Below the pieces are notes generated by a model that did no database searches, had not been told where the DNA came from, and saw nothing but the letters and a program-made list of their open reading frames with translations. Positions 5,291-6,524 of a stretch of 6,524 nt of DNA are shown in pieces; the first letter of the stretch is position 1; the number at the start of each line of letters is the position of its first letter. Made by a program: the position numbers and the translations under genes. This DNA is from Fidelibacterota bacterium UBA1134 (GTDB lineage Bacteria; Fidelibacterota; Marinisomatia; Marinisomatales; S15-B10): contig DCAL01000024.1 in assembly GCA_002311975.1 (NCBI GenBank), positions 10,881-17,404 of the forward strand, written 5' to 3'.

Positions 5291-6524
5291 TGACCGTCTG
5301 ATTTCGGAGGGGAGACTTTCTGCCCGGGATATTCTATTCTGAGGTGGTAAATGCCTCTGATGACAGGAAGCATGCCGTCCACACCGCGGACGTCTCCCTT
5401 AATCTTGGCGAGGTCTTTCATGGTGAGGGGACACTCATCCAGCTGACCTCCCTTGAGCTTGTCCTCAGTGATCTTGTCCACCATTGCCTCGATTTTGTTC
5501 AGGTCGGGCTTTTTCAGTGAACGTACTGCCGCCTCCACCGCCTCGCAGATCATCAGGATGCCCGTCTCTTTGGTGTTTGGTCTGGGACCTGAGTAGCGAA
5601 AAGCGGTCTCGTTTACTGTTGAAGAATTCTCTTCGGCCTCTTTAAGAGCTTTCTGATAGAAATATTCCATACGCGACGTTCCATGATGCATAGGAATAAA
5701 ATCGCTCACAGCTGAAGGGAGACTGTACTCTTTGGAAAGCTTGAGGCCGTCTTTGACGTGGCTGGCGATAATACGGGCAGAAAGGGAAGGGGAGATTGCG
5801 TCATGCCGGTTTACGCCGCCGAATTGATTCTCAATGTAGTACTCAGGCCGTGCCAGTTTTCCGATATCGTGATAGTAGGCGCCAACTCGGCAAAGAAGCG
5901 CATTTGCTCCCACGGCAGTTGCGCACGACTCCGCTAGGTTTCCCACAACCACAGAGTGGTTGAAAGTACCGTTTGCCTCTTGGGAAAGTCTTTTGAGCAA
6001 CGGATGGTTGAAGTCTGTTAATTCTAGCAGCGTCAGGTCTGATGTGACATCGAACAGTATTTCGAAAAGAGCGCTGATCCCGTATGTGATGAAAGGTGCG
6101 AGGATTCCGCTGATAAGAATAAAAAGAACATCATTTCCTGTGGTGGTCCAGTCAATCCGCTTCAGAATACCGAGTGCCACAAGAGCCACAACACTAGCGC
6201 CGACAATATAGAGGATAGCTGAAAATAACTGTGCCCGCGTACGCAGATTGCGTACGGCATGGATGGCGCTGATGGTGGTAAAGAGGGAGACGATTGTATA
6301 GTCGAGCTTACTCCCGATGAGGAACGCCACGAGGATGGCGAGACTGACAGAAAACATTACAGCGATCCGGCCATCGAACAGTACGGTAAGAACCATAGCG
6401 GCAACGGTAAACGGGATCAGATATTCAGAGAAGCCGAAGACGATAACGAACAGGTAGGATACGCCCACCATTATCAGATACATGAGTGAGAAGAGTAACA
6501 GGATTTTGATATTTTCGAACAGTT
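5287..6524 (-). CDS. pgpH: PgpH-type 7TM-HD cyclic-di-AMP phosphodiesterase, N-terminus beyond window
   Basis: Residue numbers count from the Met at 6483. This Met is probably not the true start: the frame stays open through 6524 upstream (LFENIKILLLFSL precedes it) and family members have a long extracytoplasmic 7TMR-HDED domain first. What is visible is the multi-helix membrane region (about 1-145) with the IPFTVAAMVLTVLFD helix, then a cytosolic HD domain (about 157-345). HD residues are H176 (FNHS), H205-D206 (YYHDIGK), H242, H266-H267 (MHHGT) and the late helix CEAVEAAVRSL (313-323). Relatives degrade c-di-AMP to pApA and so affect osmotic, wall and stress physiology. E314 sits where the family usually has Asp (MLADSVEAA), an unusual conservative change at a metal ligand. 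It is the first visible gene of the operon and overlaps ybeY by four bases. The related phoH, often upstream in other bacteria, is not in view. Confidence 0.92.
   Translation of the reverse strand, partial: LFENIKILLLFSLMYLIMVGVSYLFVIVFGFSEYLIPFTVAAMVLTVLFDGRIAVMFSVSLAILVAFLIGSKLDYTIVSLFTTISAIHAVRNLRTRAQLFSAILYIVGASVVALVALGILKRIDWTTTGNDVLFILISGILAPFITYGISALFEILFDVTSDLTLLELTDFNHPLLKRLSQEANGTFNHSVVVGNLAESCATAVGANALLCRVGAYYHDIGKLARPEYYIENQFGGVNRHDAISPSLSARIIASHVKDGLKLSKEYSLPSAVSDFIPMHHGTSRMEYFYQKALKEAEENSSTVNETAFRYSGPRPNTKETGILMICEAVEAAVRSLKKPDLNKIEAMVDKITEDKLKGGQLDECPLTMKDLAKIKGDVRGVDGMLPVIRGIYHLRIEYPGQKVSPPKSDGQ

Noticed and set aside
6481..6483. ATG at 6483 as the true start of pgpH
   Set aside because: The frame is open to the window edge and the upstream codons encode hydrophobic residues that continue a membrane helix, so the gene begins outside the window.

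Overview
The window holds two gene blocks facing each other. It has no RNA genes, mobile elements, CRISPR array or long repeats that I can see. Codon use is balanced, Shine-Dalgarno-like sites are recognisable, and genes are packed with overlaps, so this is a compact bacterial chromosome. The outer-membrane barrel protein points to a diderm. Protein features lean towards the FCB side of the tree, possibly a marine lineage such as Marinimicrobia/Neomarinimicrobiota: YbeY carries Asp at the third metal-ligand position as in many Bacteroidota, and pgpH, ybeY and corC are consecutive. That assignment is inference with low confidence.

Plus strand, 1-2809. The left edge contains the last ~47 codons of a di-haem oxidoreductase of the DUF1111 type. 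Its stop codon overlaps the GTG start of a Tat-exported Rieske [2Fe-2S] protein. This is followed 2 bases later by a 391-residue signal-peptide-bearing outer-membrane beta-barrel protein. Together they look like one envelope operon: haem and iron-sulfur redox proteins in the periplasm plus a channel in the outer membrane. A YjbQ-family gene follows after 26 bases. After a short AT-rich gap comes an uncharacterised 150-residue protein, and then a possible 31-residue peptide that resembles a bare signal peptide.

Minus strand, 6524-2831, read right to left: a PgpH-type 7TM-HD cyclic-di-AMP phosphodiesterase whose N-terminal part lies outside the window, ybeY, a CorC/HlyC-type CNNM-CBS membrane protein, and mazG. 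Successive genes overlap by 4, 4 and 8 bases, so they are almost certainly one translationally coupled operon. The combined theme is housekeeping: second-messenger turnover, rRNA maturation, ion transport and nucleotide-pool cleaning. The two blocks converge around 2810-2830 with no obvious terminator hairpin.

Most of the window is ordinary. The points worth a second look are the DHOR-Rieske-barrel cassette, the Tat/lipobox start of the Rieske protein, an Asp-to-Glu change at a conserved HD metal-ligand position in PgpH, the uncharacterised 150-residue protein, and the tiny signal-peptide-like ORF beside it. I found no clear sign of a wholly new system.
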